Below, in pieces: positions 18,024 through 27,998 of a stretch of DNA of 64,000 bases. The translations under genes and the position numbers were made by a program. The DNA lies in the NCBI RefSeq assembly GCF_012927355.1, contig NZ_JABBGK010000001.1, positions 1,854,649-1,918,648 of the forward strand, in the 5' to 3' direction. The notes beneath the pieces were generated by a model, which ran no database searches, was not told the origin of the DNA, and was given only the letters and a program-made list of their open reading frames with translations. How positions within the stretch are numbered: the first letter of the stretch is position 1; each line of letters opens with the position of its first letter. Origin of the DNA: Rhizobium terricola (GTDB lineage: Bacteria; Pseudomonadota; Alphaproteobacteria; Rhizobiales; Rhizobiaceae).

Positions 18024-18982
18024 GCACGTCGGTCGAAATCGGCCTCAATGCCGCGATCGTCTCCGTCACCGGCGGAAATCCGCGCATCCTGGTGGTCGAT
18101 GACCCTGCAAGCCGCATGGACGGCCTGCCCTTCGGCCCCTTCGATCCGGTTCGTCACCGCACCATGGAAATGTCGTTGCGCACCACGGTCACGGCCCGCA
18201 CGGCGCTGCACATGGGCTATATCGAGCAGCTCTACACTTTCGGTGACCGGGGCCGCTACAAGATGGCGGGAGACGTGGGTCCCCATGTCGTTTCGGTCGG
18301 CTATCTGGCGCTGACCCGGATGGACGCTGCCGGCGAGGCAAGCCTCGACGCAGCCGGGGTGCACTGGCGCGACTGGTACAGCTACCTGCCGTGGGAGGAC
18401 TGGCGTCATGGGCGTCCGCCGGTGATCGACCAGGTGATCCTTCCGGCGCTTGCCGAATGGGCCGAGGAAAACCCGGCCGAGGACAAGGCCGAGATGCGTC
18501 CGTCGCGGCGGTCGCGGCTGAAGCTTGCCTTCGGCCTCGACGATTTTCCCTTCGACGAGGAGCGCGTGCTCGAACGCTACGAACTGCTTTACGAGGCGGG
18601 ATTGGTGGAGGAAGCGGTTATCGACGGACGGGCGGCCCGCCGGCGGGTTTCGGTGCCGCTCGGGATCGCCATGCGCTTCGATCACCGGCGCATCGCGGCG
18701 ACCGCGCTTGCCCGACTGCGCGGCAAGATCAAATATCGGCCGGTGGTGTTCGAGCTGATGGCCGAGGAGTTCACCCTCACCGAACTGCAGACCACGGTCG
18801 AGGCAATTTCCGGCCGTCACTTGCACAAGCAGAACTTCCGCCGGCTCGTCGAGGGTGCAGAACTGGTCGAGCCGACCGGGGGAACACTCGCGACCGGTGG
18901 CCGGCCGGCGGCGCTCTTCCATTTCCGCCGCCAGATTCTCGAGGAGCGCCCGGCGCCCGGGCTGAAGGTCGGCGGTCGCTAA
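18020..18982 (+). CDS. nadQ: NAD biosynthesis regulator NadQ (Nudix-like fold plus winged helix)
   Basis: A 320-residue protein of the COG4111 type, known in Alphaproteobacteria as a repressor of NAD synthesis genes. The N-terminal half resembles a Nudix domain without a catalytic Nudix box (LNAAIVSVTGGNPRILVVDD), and the C-terminal part (about 225-300; KYRPVVFELM, then EFTLTELQTTVEAISG and LHKQNFRRLVEGAELV) is a winged-helix DNA-binding domain as in NrtR. The nadABC operon lies less than 1 kb downstream on the other strand, with a perfect palindrome before nadA. The ligand is presumably NAD or a relative. The family assignment is from memory of its features and genome context. Confidence 0.85.
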   Translation: MSTSVEIGLNAAIVSVTGGNPRILVVDDPASRMDGLPFGPFDPVRHRTMEMSLRTTVTARTALHMGYIEQLYTFGDRGRYKMAGDVGPHVVSVGYLALTRMDAAGEASLDAAGVHWRDWYSYLPWEDWRHGRPPVIDQVILPALAEWAEENPAEDKAEMRPSRRSRLKLAFGLDDFPFDEERVLERYELLYEAGLVEEAVIDGRAARRRVSVPLGIAMRFDHRRIAATALARLRGKIKYRPVVFELMAEEFTLTELQTTVEAISGRHLHKQNFRRLVEGAELVEPTGGTLATGGRPAALFHFRRQILEERPAPGLKVGGR

Positions 18983-19075
18983 ATCGAGTCGTTGGCCGGT
19001 TGCATCGCCACGGCGCGCAAAAAAGGGACGCAGCGGACGCCTTTGCCGACCAGCCCGGTTGCGGACGGCGCCAGA

Positions 19076-19513
19076 TCAAAGCGTGATGTCGGCCTTCTCG
19101 ACAACCTCGGCGTCACCGCTTTCGGCAGTTCCATAGGCGGAATAGGCGGCAATCACCTGACTCATTTCGTCAAGCACGTCGAAAATGCTGACGGTGTCGT
19201 CGTCGCCGTCATTGTCTGCGGCGACGCGGTCGACAGGTCCGACCTCATCGTCGTGGGGCCGGTCTTCGGACTGGGTTTCGTCTCCGGCATGAGCAAGCAG
19301 CATGGCGATCATGTCGCCGGCAATCTGGCCAGAAACGCCGCTCGCCGCGTTTTCGTTCTCGACGGTCGGGTCCTGCGTGCGCTTGCGCGCCGCCGACTGT
19401 TCGGCGGCCGCCCGCTCCTCGGCGGAGACGATACCGTCCCCGTTGGTGTCCAGCCCGGCAAGCGAAGTCGAATACAAAGCGTTGCCGCTGAGCGACGAAG
19501 ATACACTGGTCAT
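19076..19513 (-). CDS. EF-hand domain protein, acidic
   Basis: A 145-residue acidic protein with one clear calcium-binding loop, LDTNGDGIVSAEE (about residues 20-32), near the N-terminus. The rest is rich in Asp/Glu, with a second possible acidic loop (DNDGDDDTVSIFDVLDEM) around residue 100-117. No signal peptide is obvious. GGAGG lies 6 bases before the ATG. It sits between nadQ and nadC on the nadABC strand but 244 bases beyond nadC, so it may be a separate unit. Similar EF-hand proteins are common in rhizobia; their role is unknown. Confidence 0.72.
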   Translation of the reverse strand: MTSVSSSLSGNALYSTSLAGLDTNGDGIVSAEERAAAEQSAARKRTQDPTVENENAASGVSGQIAGDMIAMLLAHAGDETQSEDRPHDDEVGPVDRVAADNDGDDDTVSIFDVLDEMSQVIAAYSAYGTAESGDAEVVEKADITL

Positions 19514-19689
19514 ACAAACCTCCGCAAATATCGGCTCAAATGTCTGTATCCGCAGTACGCAATACCATGAACAACGGGTCTCTCCGGGCTAGGAGATTCT
19601 CGAAAACCGGTCAAAAACCAATAATTATCTACGATAAGTAGCTTGCGTATCTTCTAACATATTCCAATACTTTGAAAGACATAGGAATT

Positions 19690-19708
19690 CCGTCACCCGT
19701 TGTGACGG
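19690..19708. other. Hairpin downstream of nadC
   Basis: CCGTCAC (19690-19696) pairs with GTGACGG (19702-19708) around 5 bases. It lies in the AT-rich spacer 50 bases past the nadC stop and may mark the end of the nadABC transcript, but there is no T-run on that strand. Confidence 0.4.
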
Positions 19709-19757
19709 ACGACACGCAGATCGGCAGTTACACCCGATACGAAATAGTTAACTTTCG

Positions 19758-20663
19758 TCAGTCGATATCCACATCCAGGCCGATATCGAGCGTCGTTGCG
19801 GCCATGGTGATCTTCGACGTGGAGATGAAATCAACGCCGGTCTCGGCGATTGCCCGCACCGTCTGAAGATTGACGTTGCCGGATGCCTCGAGCACGACAC
19901 GGCCCGCGGTGGCGACATAATCCGCCTCCGAAAGCCCGTGATGGGCACGATTGATGCCGACCGCTTCGGCCAGCAGGTCCGGTCCCATATTGTCGAGCAG
20001 GATGGCATCGGGACGCGCGGCGAGCGCCTCGCGCATCTGGTCCAGATTGTCGACTTCCACCTCGATCTTGACCAGATGGCCGGCATAGGCACGGGCAGCG
20101 TCGATCGCGGCCGCCACGCCACCGGCTACGGCGATGTGGTTGTCCTTGATGAGGATTGCGTCATCGAGGCCGAAGCGATGGTTCGACCCGCCGCCGAGGC
20201 GTACCGCGAACTTCTCGACAGCCCGGAGCCCCGGCAAGGTCTTGCGGGTGCAGGTGACGCGGGCACGGGTGTGGGCGATCTCGGCGGCGAAGCGGGCCGT
20301 GTAGGTCGCGACGCCGGAGAGATGCATCAGGTAATTGAGCGCGACGCGTTCGGCGGAGAGGATGGAACGGGCCGGCCCCTCCACGCGGATTAGCGCGTCG
20401 CCCGCTCTCACCCGATCACCGTCGCCGACCCTGGCGTCGAAGACGACCGAAGGATCGACTAGGCGAAAAGCGGCGCGCGCCAGCTCGATGCCAGCGATCA
20501 CGCCGTCCTCACGGCTGTTAAGCGCAGCGCGCGCCCGCTTTTCCGGCCCGATCGTCGCATAGGTGGTGATGTCGCCGGCCCGCCCGAGATCCTCGAGAAG
20601 GGACGCCCTTACCTGTTCCTCGGCCATCAGCGGAAGCAGAACGGGACGGAATGGTTCGGTCAT
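19758..20663 (-). CDS. nadC: Nicotinate-nucleotide pyrophosphorylase (carboxylating)
   Basis: Third gene of the de novo NAD operon: turns quinolinate and PRPP into nicotinate mononucleotide. The 301-residue protein has LNYLMHLSGVAT, the TRKTLPGLR motif with substrate-binding Arg/Lys, KFAVRLGGGSNHRFGLDDA, ILIKDNHI, and the barrel end with EASGNVN and ETGVDFIS. All are standard for quinolinate phosphoribosyltransferase. Its start lies 21 bases after the nadB stop, so it is co-transcribed with nadB and nadA. Confidence 0.96.
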   Translation of the reverse strand: MTEPFRPVLLPLMAEEQVRASLLEDLGRAGDITTYATIGPEKRARAALNSREDGVIAGIELARAAFRLVDPSVVFDARVGDGDRVRAGDALIRVEGPARSILSAERVALNYLMHLSGVATYTARFAAEIAHTRARVTCTRKTLPGLRAVEKFAVRLGGGSNHRFGLDDAILIKDNHIAVAGGVAAAIDAARAYAGHLVKIEVEVDNLDQMREALAARPDAILLDNMGPDLLAEAVGINRAHHGLSEADYVATAGRVVLEASGNVNLQTVRAIAETGVDFISTSKITMAATTLDIGLDVDID

Positions 20664-20684
20664 CGGTGGTTCCTCCGTCTCGGG

Positions 20685-22277
20685 TCAGCCGGCGATCTCG
20701 GCCGCGATGCGATCGGCATCCTTGAGCGTCATGTAGGTGCGGTGGCGGAACGCCTCCACCGGCTCCGGGCAATCGGAGCGATAGTGGCCGCCGCGGCTCT
20801 CCTCGCGCAGCAGCGCCGCTGTGGCGATAAGCTTCGCGGTTGCCGCCATCGTGGAGAGGCGCACCCGCTTCGTACCACGCTCAAGCTTGACGATATGGCG
20901 GATCAGTCCCTTCAGTCCATCGGCATCGCGGATGACGCCGGCATGGGCCGACATCTCGCGCCGGAGCCGGGTCAGGTCGGGGCTGTCTTCCAGCGTGACG
21001 AGGTCGTCGTTCTCACCGGCATTCTTCGGCCATTCATAAAGGGTGGACTCGGGCAGCATGCCCTTGATGCTTTCAGCAATGCGCGCGGCGAACACGACCG
21101 CCTCGAGCAGCGAATTGGAGGCAAGACGATTGGCGCCGTGTACGCCCGTCGAAGTCACCTCGCCCGCTGCCCAGAGCCCGTCGATCGAGGTCTTGCCGTC
21201 CGCATCCACCAGCACGCCACCCATGTGATAGTGCACCGCCGGCACGACCGGGATCGGGTCGTGGACCGGGTCGATGCCGGCCGACCTGCAGGACGCGTAA
21301 ACGGTCGGGAACAGGTCGGGGAAATGGGCGCCGACTGCCCGGGTGCAATCGAGGAAGGCGCCGCGGCCAGCCTTCACCTCGGCAAAGACGCCACGGGCGA
21401 CGATGTCGCGCGGGGCAAGCTCGGCATCGGGATGCAGGTCCGTCATGAAACGGTGGCCGGCGCGGTTGACGAGGATCGCGCCGTCGCCGCGCAGGGCCTC
21501 TGTCGCAAGCGGTGCCGGATCATGGCCGATGTCGATCGCTGTCGGGTGAAACTGGACGAATTCGGGATCGGCGATCATCGCGCCTGCCTTGGCGGCCATG
21601 CCGACGCCGGCGCCGCGCGCCTCGGCCGGATTGGTGGTGACCTGGTAGAGATGCCCGATACCGCCGGAGCAGAGAACCACTGCCCGGGCCGGGAAGGCGA
21701 CGCGGGTCTTCGACTGGCCGGCATCCGGCCGGGCGACGACGCCGGAGATGAACTTGCCCTCCGTCACCAGTTCCTCGACGACATAACCTTCCATGATGCG
21801 GATCGACGGCGTCTTGCGCACGGTCGCGATCAAGGCTTCCATGATCGCACGGCCGGCCTGGTCTCCCTTGACGCGCACGATGCGGCGTTCGGAATGGGCG
21901 GCCTCGCGCGACAGGAGAAGATGGCCTTCGAGGTCGCGGTCGAACGGCACGCCATAGGCGAGCAGGTCGCGGATGCGATCCGGGCCCTCGGAAATCATCA
22001 GCCTGGCCATCTTCTCGTCGACGATGCCCGCACCGGCGGCGAGCGTGTCGGCCAGATGCTTGTCGAAGGTGTCGCCCGGGCTCATCGCGGCGGCAATGCC
22101 GCCCTGCGCCCAGGCCGAGGACGCGCCATGGCCGATCGGTGCCGCGGCAAGCACGGTCACGGGACGGGGGCTGAGCTTCAGGGCGCAGAACAGGCCCGCC
22201 AGGCCTCCCCCGATGATGACGATGTCATCGATGCCCTGCCAGGATTGGGGGCGCATGGATTCGGTATTCGTGGCCAT
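20685..22277 (-). CDS. nadB: L-aspartate oxidase
   Basis: Second gene of the NAD operon: oxidises aspartate to iminoaspartate with FAD. The 530-residue protein begins with a dinucleotide fold [17 protein letters not shown], has the [12 protein letters not shown] segment, HSERRIVR and the active-site region [16 protein letters not shown], then [20 protein letters not shown]. The C-terminal helical domain is complete. The 34-base gap to nadA and 21 to nadC support one operon. The start is the ATG of [13 protein letters not shown]; a start a few codons later is possible. Confidence 0.96.
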   Translation of the reverse strand: MATNTESMRPQSWQGIDDIVIIGGGLAGLFCALKLSPRPVTVLAAAPIGHGASSAWAQGGIAAAMSPGDTFDKHLADTLAAGAGIVDEKMARLMISEGPDRIRDLLAYGVPFDRDLEGHLLLSREAAHSERRIVRVKGDQAGRAIMEALIATVRKTPSIRIMEGYVVEELVTEGKFISGVVARPDAGQSKTRVAFPARAVVLCSGGIGHLYQVTTNPAEARGAGVGMAAKAGAMIADPEFVQFHPTAIDIGHDPAPLATEALRGDGAILVNRAGHRFMTDLHPDAELAPRDIVARGVFAEVKAGRGAFLDCTRAVGAHFPDLFPTVYASCRSAGIDPVHDPIPVVPAVHYHMGGVLVDADGKTSIDGLWAAGEVTSTGVHGANRLASNSLLEAVVFAARIAESIKGMLPESTLYEWPKNAGENDDLVTLEDSPDLTRLRREMSAHAGVIRDADGLKGLIRHIVKLERGTKRVRLSTMAATAKLIATAALLREESRGGHYRSDCPEPVEAFRHRTYMTLKDADRIAAEIAG

Positions 22278-22311
22278 TCGGGCATTCTCCGCCGGCAGGA
22301 GCCGGGTCTCG

Positions 22312-23394
22312 TCAGTTCTTCAGATTGATCATGCGCTCGACGGCAAGGCGGGCGCGACCGGCGATCGCCGGATCGACGGTGACCTCGTCCGTCATGAAAA
22401 GCAGGCTGTCGAGGATCTTCGGCAGCGTGATGCGCTTCATGTGCGGACAGAGATTGCACGGCTTGACGAAGTTGACGTCGGGAACTTCGGCCTGGATGTT
22501 CGAGGCCATCGAGCATTCGGTCACCAGCAGGACGCGGCCGGGACGCTTCGTCTTGACATAGTCGATCATGCCGGAGGTCGAGCCGGCATAGTCGGAGACT
22601 GCAAGCACGCTCGGATGGCATTCGGGGTGGGCGACGATCTCGATCGACGGATCGCTTGCCTTGTATTCCAAGAGTTCCTCGGCGGTGAAGCGCTCGTGCA
22701 CCTCGCAGTGGCCCTGCCAGGTGAGGATCTTCTTCTTTGTCTTTGCCGCAACGTTGAGCGCCAGGAACTCGTCCGGGATGCACAGGACCGTATCGGATTC
22801 GAGGCTGTCGACGACCGCGACCGCATTCGACGAGGTGCAGCAGATATCCGTCTCCGCCTTCACGTCGGCCGAGGTGTTCACATAGGTCACCACCGGAACG
22901 CCGGGATAACGCGCCTTCAGGGCCCGGACGTCGGCGCCCGTGATCGATTCCGACAGCGAGCAACCGGCCCGGCTGTCGGGGATAAGCACCGTCTTCTTCG
23001 GGTTGAGCAGTTTCGAGGTCTCGGCCATGAAATGCACGCCGCACTGGACGATGATCTCGGCATCGACCCGGGTGGCATCGCGGGCGAGCTGGAGTGAATC
23101 GCCCTTGATGTCGGCGACGCAGTGGAAGATCTCCGGCGTCTGGTAGTTGTGGGCGAGGATGACGGCGCCGCGTTCCTTCTTGATCCGGTTGATCGCGTGG
23201 ATGTAGGGCGCGAAGACCGGCCATTCGATGGCCGGAATGAAGTCCTTCACCCGCTGGTAGAGATGCTCGGTTTCCTTGGCAACGGCCGGCGTGAAGGAAA
23301 GGTCGGGTCTTTCGAGGACGCCGAAACGCTCGGCGGCGGACGCCTCGAGGCGCGCGCCGGTGGTCGTGATGGAGGGGTCCGGGAGATGTGCCAT
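22312..23394 (-). CDS. nadA: Quinolinate synthase
   Basis: First gene of the NAD operon: condenses iminoaspartate with dihydroxyacetone phosphate to quinolinate, using an oxygen-sensitive 4Fe-4S cluster. The protein has [13 protein letters not shown], a first Cys in [11 protein letters not shown], a second in CTSSNA and a third in [10 protein letters not shown]. The frame extends upstream, but the start [13 protein letters not shown] (360 residues) follows a GCGAGG site, and the frame before it crosses the operator palindrome at 23427-23441. Expected to be repressed by NadQ. Confidence 0.95.
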   Translation of the reverse strand: MAHLPDPSITTTGARLEASAAERFGVLERPDLSFTPAVAKETEHLYQRVKDFIPAIEWPVFAPYIHAINRIKKERGAVILAHNYQTPEIFHCVADIKGDSLQLARDATRVDAEIIVQCGVHFMAETSKLLNPKKTVLIPDSRAGCSLSESITGADVRALKARYPGVPVVTYVNTSADVKAETDICCTSSNAVAVVDSLESDTVLCIPDEFLALNVAAKTKKKILTWQGHCEVHERFTAEELLEYKASDPSIEIVAHPECHPSVLAVSDYAGSTSGMIDYVKTKRPGRVLLVTECSMASNIQAEVPDVNFVKPCNLCPHMKRITLPKILDSLLFMTDEVTVDPAIAGRARLAVERMINLKN

Positions 23395-23426
23395 ACCGAT
23401 GTCCTCGCCAGTTGGCTTCCTACTTA

Positions 23427-23441
23427 TGCTCAATTTGAGCA
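23427..23441. promoter_or_regulatory. Candidate NadQ operator upstream of nadABC
   Basis: TGCTCAA-T-TTGAGCA is a perfect 7+1+7 palindrome, with its near edge 32 bases before the nadA start codon. It sits in a locally AT-rich patch where a promoter is expected. Given a NadQ-type regulator gene 4.4 kb away and the known control of nadABC by NadQ in Alphaproteobacteria, an operator role is the best reading. The exact NadQ consensus was not checked. Confidence 0.7.
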
Positions 23442-23623
23442 AAAACAGGATCAAAGAAAACCGGCAGCTGCCGGTGACGCTGATTTAGAAAGTTTTGTGA
23501 CAGATTGCAAGGCTGTTTCCGCACAAGGTCAAGGCGACCTGCCTATTCAGTGACCATGCTCTCTTCCCGGATCGTGGAAAAAAGGTAGTGTTGCCCGACA
23601 TATGGCAAACGCCGGGGAATCCC

Positions 23624-26416
23624 ATGCTCGAACTCTTTCTGCTGATCCTGGTCGTGATCCTGTTTGTCAACAACAGGACAGCCTTCAAGCGCATCGACAC
23701 GCTGGAGAAGGATCTCGGCAGACTGTCCGAGGAGTTCGTACGCCTGACCGCCGGCGCGGGTGTGGCGACGCCGGAAACGCCGGCGGACCACGCGCTCATC
23801 GAACACGCCGGGACCCCGGAGGCCCAGTCCACCATTGCCGAGCCCGAGAGCGAGGCGGTTCCGGCATTGACCGCGGCGTCGGTCGCGGCCGAGGTGCAGG
23901 CACCGGCTGAGGCAGTGACAGCGGAAGACGCTCCCTCTGCGCAGACTGCAACGAACCCCGGGCCGGCCAAGTCGAAGGAAAGCCTGGAAGACTATCTCGG
24001 TGCCCGCTGGGCAGTCTGGGCAGGCGGGCTTGCCCTTGCGCTCGGAGGGCTGTTCCTGGTGCGCTACTCGATCGAGAGCGGGTTGCTCGGACCGGGCGTG
24101 CGGCTTTCGCTGGCCGCTCTTTTCGGGCTGCTCCTTCTCGCCGGCGGGGAGATCATCCGGCGCAAGGCGCTGCCGCAGGCGGCGGCCCTTTACGACAATG
24201 CGATGATCCCCGGCATCCTGACGGCGGCTGGCGCGCTGTCGCTCTTCGGCGCGATCTACGCAGCGCACGGGATCTACGGTTTCTTCGGCCCGACGCCGGC
24301 CTTCCTGCTGCTGGCGCTCGTCGCCTTCGCGACGCTGGGGCTTTCGCTTCTTCACGGCCAGGCGCTGGCGGGGCTGGGACTTCTCGCTTCGCTGGCGACG
24401 CCCGCGCTGGTGTCGAGCACGGCGCCGAGCCCGTGGACGCTGTTCGGCTTTCTCACCCTCTCCCTCGTCGCAACGGCTGCCGCATCGCGGCTGAGGCGCT
24501 GGCGCATCGTGCCGGCGCTCGCCAATGGCGGGCTCGGTCTCTGGGCGCTCGCCTATATCCTGCTGAGCGGATCCCCCGACCTTGTGCCGGTCACCCTCGC
24601 CCTGATTGCCATGATCGCCAGCGCGCTCATCGTCTGGCCGGCAAGGGAATTCGACACGGACATCCCGGGGGACGGTCTCAGCTGGGACACGCTCGGCCTC
24701 GCTTTCATCCGTCCGCCGGTGGAACTGTGGCTCTCGGTCGCGCTCGCCGCGCTGCTGCCCGCCCTTGCGATGCTGCTGCCCGATCCGGCAGGTGACATAC
24801 ACCCGCTGTTCGCCACGAGCGCCGTAATCGCGGCACTGGCTGCGGCGGGCTCTGCCGGCCGAGGTTCCGCATGGCCGAGCGTGATCTCCGCCGTCGGCGC
24901 GGTCTTTGCTCTTACACTTTACGCGGCCCTCACCTCCGATCTCCTGCAGGACTTCGATACCGGCCTCGGGGGCGACATGCCGCTTGCGGGAACGGACGGA
25001 CAGTCGATCGCCCTTACGCTCGGCCTCGGCGCCATCTTCCTCATTTGCGGCCCTGCCTTCATCCGCCGGCGCGGCACAGCCGATCCGGCGCTGTCGACGC
25101 TGTGGGCCGGTATCGCGGCCGCCCTGCCGACAACGGCCGCAACCATCAGCTTCGTGCAGTACGGCATCTATGACAGGGACTGGACGCACGGGCTTTACGG
25201 CCTTGCGGTCGGGCTCGGGCTGATCGGGGCGACCGAGTTCTTCGCCCGTGCCGGCCTGGCCGGCACGCTGAGGCGCGGGCTCGACCTGCTGCTCGCCGGC
25301 TCGTTTGCCGCTCTCGTCTTCAGCCTGCACATGCTGACCGACGGGATCACCACCACGATCCTGACCGCCCTCATCGGCTTCGCCTATCTGATGGCGACAC
25401 GCCTGCGGGGCTGGAGCGGCCTGCCCTGGATGATGGTCGCCGCCCTGGTGGTGGTGCTCGTGCGCATCGCCCTCGATCCGACCCTGGTCGGCCCCGACCA
25501 GCTTGGCCGCACGCCGGTCTTCAACGCCCTGCTGCCCGGTTACGGCATTCCGGCGATCCTCGCCCTTCTGTCGGCCTTCGAACTGCGCGCCTGGCCGGGC
25601 GTGCGGGTGCGCAACGCCCTGCAGGGGCTCGCCGCACTTCTCGGGCTGCTGGCCGTCGCCGTCCTCGTGCGCCACGCGATGAATCACGGCGTGCTGGACG
25701 ACAGCGTGCCGACGCTTGGCGAGCAGTCGATCTACACCCTGCTGGTGACCGGTCTTTCCGGCATCCTGATGACACTCGACCTCAAGTCGCCGAGCCCCGT
25801 CTTCCGCTATGGCTCGATGGTGGCGGGCGTCGTCTCGATGGCCAATGTGCTGCTGCTTCATCTGGGCGGTATCAACCCCTATTTCACCGGCGAGAGCACC
25901 GGCTCCTGGCCACTCATCAACCTGCTGGCGATCGGCTATCTCCTGCCGGGCCTCGCCTATGCCGGCCTTGCCTATTATGCGCGCGACAAGCGCCCCCTGC
26001 CCTATGTCAGCGCGCTGGCGGTGAGCGGCGCCATCCTCGGCTTCGCCTGGGTGACGCTGTCGGTCCGGCGCTTCTGGCATGGCGAGTTCATCGCGGACTG
26101 GAAGGGTTTCGAGCAGGCAGAGACCTACAGCTATTCGGTGGCGTGGTTGGCGATCGGCGTCGGACTGCTCGTGCTGGGCTCGCGGTTCGATGCGAAGAGC
26201 CTCAGGCTTTCTTCGGCGGTGCTGGTGCTGATCTCGGTGGGCAAGGCCTTCCTGATCGACATGAGCCATCTCGAAGGCGTGCTGAGGGCCCTGTCCTTCA
26301 TCGGCCTCGGCGGCGTGCTGATCGGCATCGGGCTGTTCTACCAGAAGATCCTGACCGGTCGAAAGGTGGAACAGCCGACGCCCGACGAAGGGAACGCACC
26401 GAAGGAAAACGCCTGA
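23624..26416 (+). CDS. DUF2339 multi-pass membrane protein
   Basis: A 930-residue protein with an N-terminal membrane helix (LFLLILVVILFVNN), a short coiled coil (TAFKRIDTLEKDLGRLSEEF), an Ala/Pro/Glu-rich linker (to about residue 120) and then some twenty-plus hydrophobic segments to the end. The part starting ESLEDYLGARWAVWAGGLAL is the usual DUF2339 opening. The function is unknown. A GTG at 23588 is possible, but the ATG at 23624 follows GGGGA and puts the membrane anchor first. Transcribed away from nadA; no partner gene is evident. The very long open frame on the opposite strand is a shadow. Confidence 0.88.
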   Translation: MLELFLLILVVILFVNNRTAFKRIDTLEKDLGRLSEEFVRLTAGAGVATPETPADHALIEHAGTPEAQSTIAEPESEAVPALTAASVAAEVQAPAEAVTAEDAPSAQTATNPGPAKSKESLEDYLGARWAVWAGGLALALGGLFLVRYSIESGLLGPGVRLSLAALFGLLLLAGGEIIRRKALPQAAALYDNAMIPGILTAAGALSLFGAIYAAHGIYGFFGPTPAFLLLALVAFATLGLSLLHGQALAGLGLLASLATPALVSSTAPSPWTLFGFLTLSLVATAAASRLRRWRIVPALANGGLGLWALAYILLSGSPDLVPVTLALIAMIASALIVWPAREFDTDIPGDGLSWDTLGLAFIRPPVELWLSVALAALLPALAMLLPDPAGDIHPLFATSAVIAALAAAGSAGRGSAWPSVISAVGAVFALTLYAALTSDLLQDFDTGLGGDMPLAGTDGQSIALTLGLGAIFLICGPAFIRRRGTADPALSTLWAGIAAALPTTAATISFVQYGIYDRDWTHGLYGLAVGLGLIGATEFFARAGLAGTLRRGLDLLLAGSFAALVFSLHMLTDGITTTILTALIGFAYLMATRLRGWSGLPWMMVAALVVVLVRIALDPTLVGPDQLGRTPVFNALLPGYGIPAILALLSAFELRAWPGVRVRNALQGLAALLGLLAVAVLVRHAMNHGVLDDSVPTLGEQSIYTLLVTGLSGILMTLDLKSPSPVFRYGSMVAGVVSMANVLLLHLGGINPYFTGESTGSWPLINLLAIGYLLPGLAYAGLAYYARDKRPLPYVSALAVSGAILGFAWVTLSVRRFWHGEFIADWKGFEQAETYSYSVAWLAIGVGLLVLGSRFDAKSLRLSSAVLVLISVGKAFLIDMSHLEGVLRALSFIGLGGVLIGIGLFYQKILTGRKVEQPTPDEGNAPKENA

Positions 26417-26484
26417 CAGCGGTTGCCATCACGGGGGCGCCTCCCCTAGATGGTGCTCCCTGAGTTCCCGCATCCGGATCCGCC

Positions 26485-27138
26485 ATGACGAACGGCCTCG
26501 ACGAAACAAGCTTCGCACCGCACGAGGCCCTGGCCCGCGACCTGCTTCCCCATGCCATCCAGGGCGATGACGGCTCGCACGATCTCGCCCATATCCATCG
26601 GGTGTTCCGCAACGCCATGCGGATCCATGCCAGCGAAGGCGGCGACGGGCGCATCCTCGCGGCAGCCGTCCTGCTGCATGATTGCGTCGCGGTCGAGAAG
26701 AGCTCGCCCTTGCGTTCGCAGGCTTCACGACTGGCTGCGGAAAAGGCGAGTGCCGTACTCGCCGCCCGCGGCTGGCCGCCCAGTGATGTCGAGGCGGTCG
26801 CACATGCTATCACGGCCCACAGCTTCACCGCCAACATCACGCCCGAAACGCTCGAGGCGAAGATATTGCAGGATGCCGACCGGCTCGACGCGATCGGGAT
26901 GGTCGGCGCCGCGCGCTGCTTCTATACCGCCGGCCGCATGGGATCGGCCCTCTACGATCCCGCCGACCCGCTGGCGCAAGCCCGGGAAATCGACGATCGC
27001 GCGTTTGCGATCGATCACTTCGCGGCGAAGCTCTTCAAGCTTTCCGATAATTTCCAGACCAAGGCAGGGAGCCTCCTTGCCCGCGAGCGCCATGACAGGC
27101 TGAAGACCGTCCTGGCGCAGTTCATCGACGAGATCTGA
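26485..27138 (+). CDS. HD-domain phosphohydrolase (YedJ/YpgQ-like)
   Basis: A metal-dependent phosphohydrolase of 217 residues. The HD motifs read SHDLAHIHRVFRNA, then AAVLLHDCVAVEK with the His-Asp pair, AHSF and LQDADRLDAIG, the order seen in YedJ-like proteins. Relatives have nucleotide pyrophosphatase or phosphatase activity; the substrate here is unknown. It ends 8 bases before the MOSC gene, so the two are probably co-transcribed. Soluble, cytoplasmic. Confidence 0.86.
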   Translation: MTNGLDETSFAPHEALARDLLPHAIQGDDGSHDLAHIHRVFRNAMRIHASEGGDGRILAAAVLLHDCVAVEKSSPLRSQASRLAAEKASAVLAARGWPPSDVEAVAHAITAHSFTANITPETLEAKILQDADRLDAIGMVGAARCFYTAGRMGSALYDPADPLAQAREIDDRAFAIDHFAAKLFKLSDNFQTKAGSLLARERHDRLKTVLAQFIDEI

Positions 27139-27146
27139 GGTCCGCC

Positions 27147-27998
27147 ATGCATATCACCGAACTCCACGTCTACCCACTCAAGAGCGCCCGCGGCATCGCC
27201 TTACCGTCGGCCCGCCTCGACGCGCTGGGTATCTCCGGCGACCGGCGCATGATGCTCACCGACCCGTCGGGGCATTTCATCACGCAGCGGGAATTGCCGG
27301 AACTGGCACGGCTGACCGCACTGCCCCAGGCGACCCACCTCCAGCTGACACTCTCCGACGGCCGCGACATGATGGTCGCGCCGCCGCATCCCGACCGTCG
27401 CATCGACGTGGCGGTGTGGAAATCGGTGGTCAGCGCGGCGGTCGCCGAAGACAGCGTCAACGAGCGCCTGTCCGAATGGTTCGGCCGCCCGGTCAAGCTG
27501 GTCTTTTTCGACGGCGCGGCATCCCGCAAGGCAAACGCCGAATGGGCCGGTCCGGACAGTCCCGTCAGCTTTGCCGACGGCTATCAGGTGCTCGTCACCA
27601 CCACCGGCTCGCTGAAGGCGCTCAACGCCGACATGGCCGCGCACGGGGAAGGATCCGTCGGTATGGAACGCTTCCGGCCGAACATCGTGGTCGACTGCGA
27701 CGAAGCCTGGGCCGAGGACAGCTGGGCAAGCATCGAGATCGGTGGGATTCCCTTCGACCTGGTCAAGCCCTGCGCGCGCTGCATCATGACCACCCAGCAC
27801 CAGCAAACCGGTTCCCGCGAGGGTGCCAATCCGATGCCCGCCATGGGGCGCATCCGCATGTCGGCCGACCGTCGTGTGCCCGGTCCGCTGTTCGGATGGA
27901 ATGCCGTTCCGCGCGGCGAAGGCGTGCTCAAAATCGGCGACACGGTGCGGATCACGGAGAAAAGGCCGGACGGCTGGGCGATCAAGAAACGCGGCTGA
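27147..27998 (+). CDS. MOSC-domain protein (YcbX/mARC-like)
   Basis: A molybdenum-cofactor sulfurase C-terminal family protein of 283 residues, with an N-terminal beta-barrel (MHITELHVYPLKSARGIAL) and a MOSC domain. The conserved Cys that binds the Mo cofactor is in LVKPCARCIMTT, preceded by GMERFRPNIVVD. Relatives such as YcbX reduce N-hydroxylated bases and need an electron donor; none is encoded here, and the [2Fe-2S] extension of YcbX is absent. It follows the HD gene by 8 bases. Confidence 0.87.
   Translation: MHITELHVYPLKSARGIALPSARLDALGISGDRRMMLTDPSGHFITQRELPELARLTALPQATHLQLTLSDGRDMMVAPPHPDRRIDVAVWKSVVSAAVAEDSVNERLSEWFGRPVKLVFFDGAASRKANAEWAGPDSPVSFADGYQVLVTTTGSLKALNADMAAHGEGSVGMERFRPNIVVDCDEAWAEDSWASIEIGGIPFDLVKPCARCIMTTQHQQTGSREGANPMPAMGRIRMSADRRVPGPLFGWNAVPRGEGVLKIGDTVRITEKRPDGWAIKKRG

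Noticed and set aside
20742-22328. 528-codon open frame opposite nadB
   Set aside because: Antisense shadow of an unmistakable L-aspartate oxidase gene.
23543-26269. 908-codon open frame on the minus strand opposite the DUF2339 gene
   Set aside because: High-GC shadow: composition is arginine/glutamine/glycine-rich with no domain, and the sense frame has a clear membrane protein with a ribosome site.
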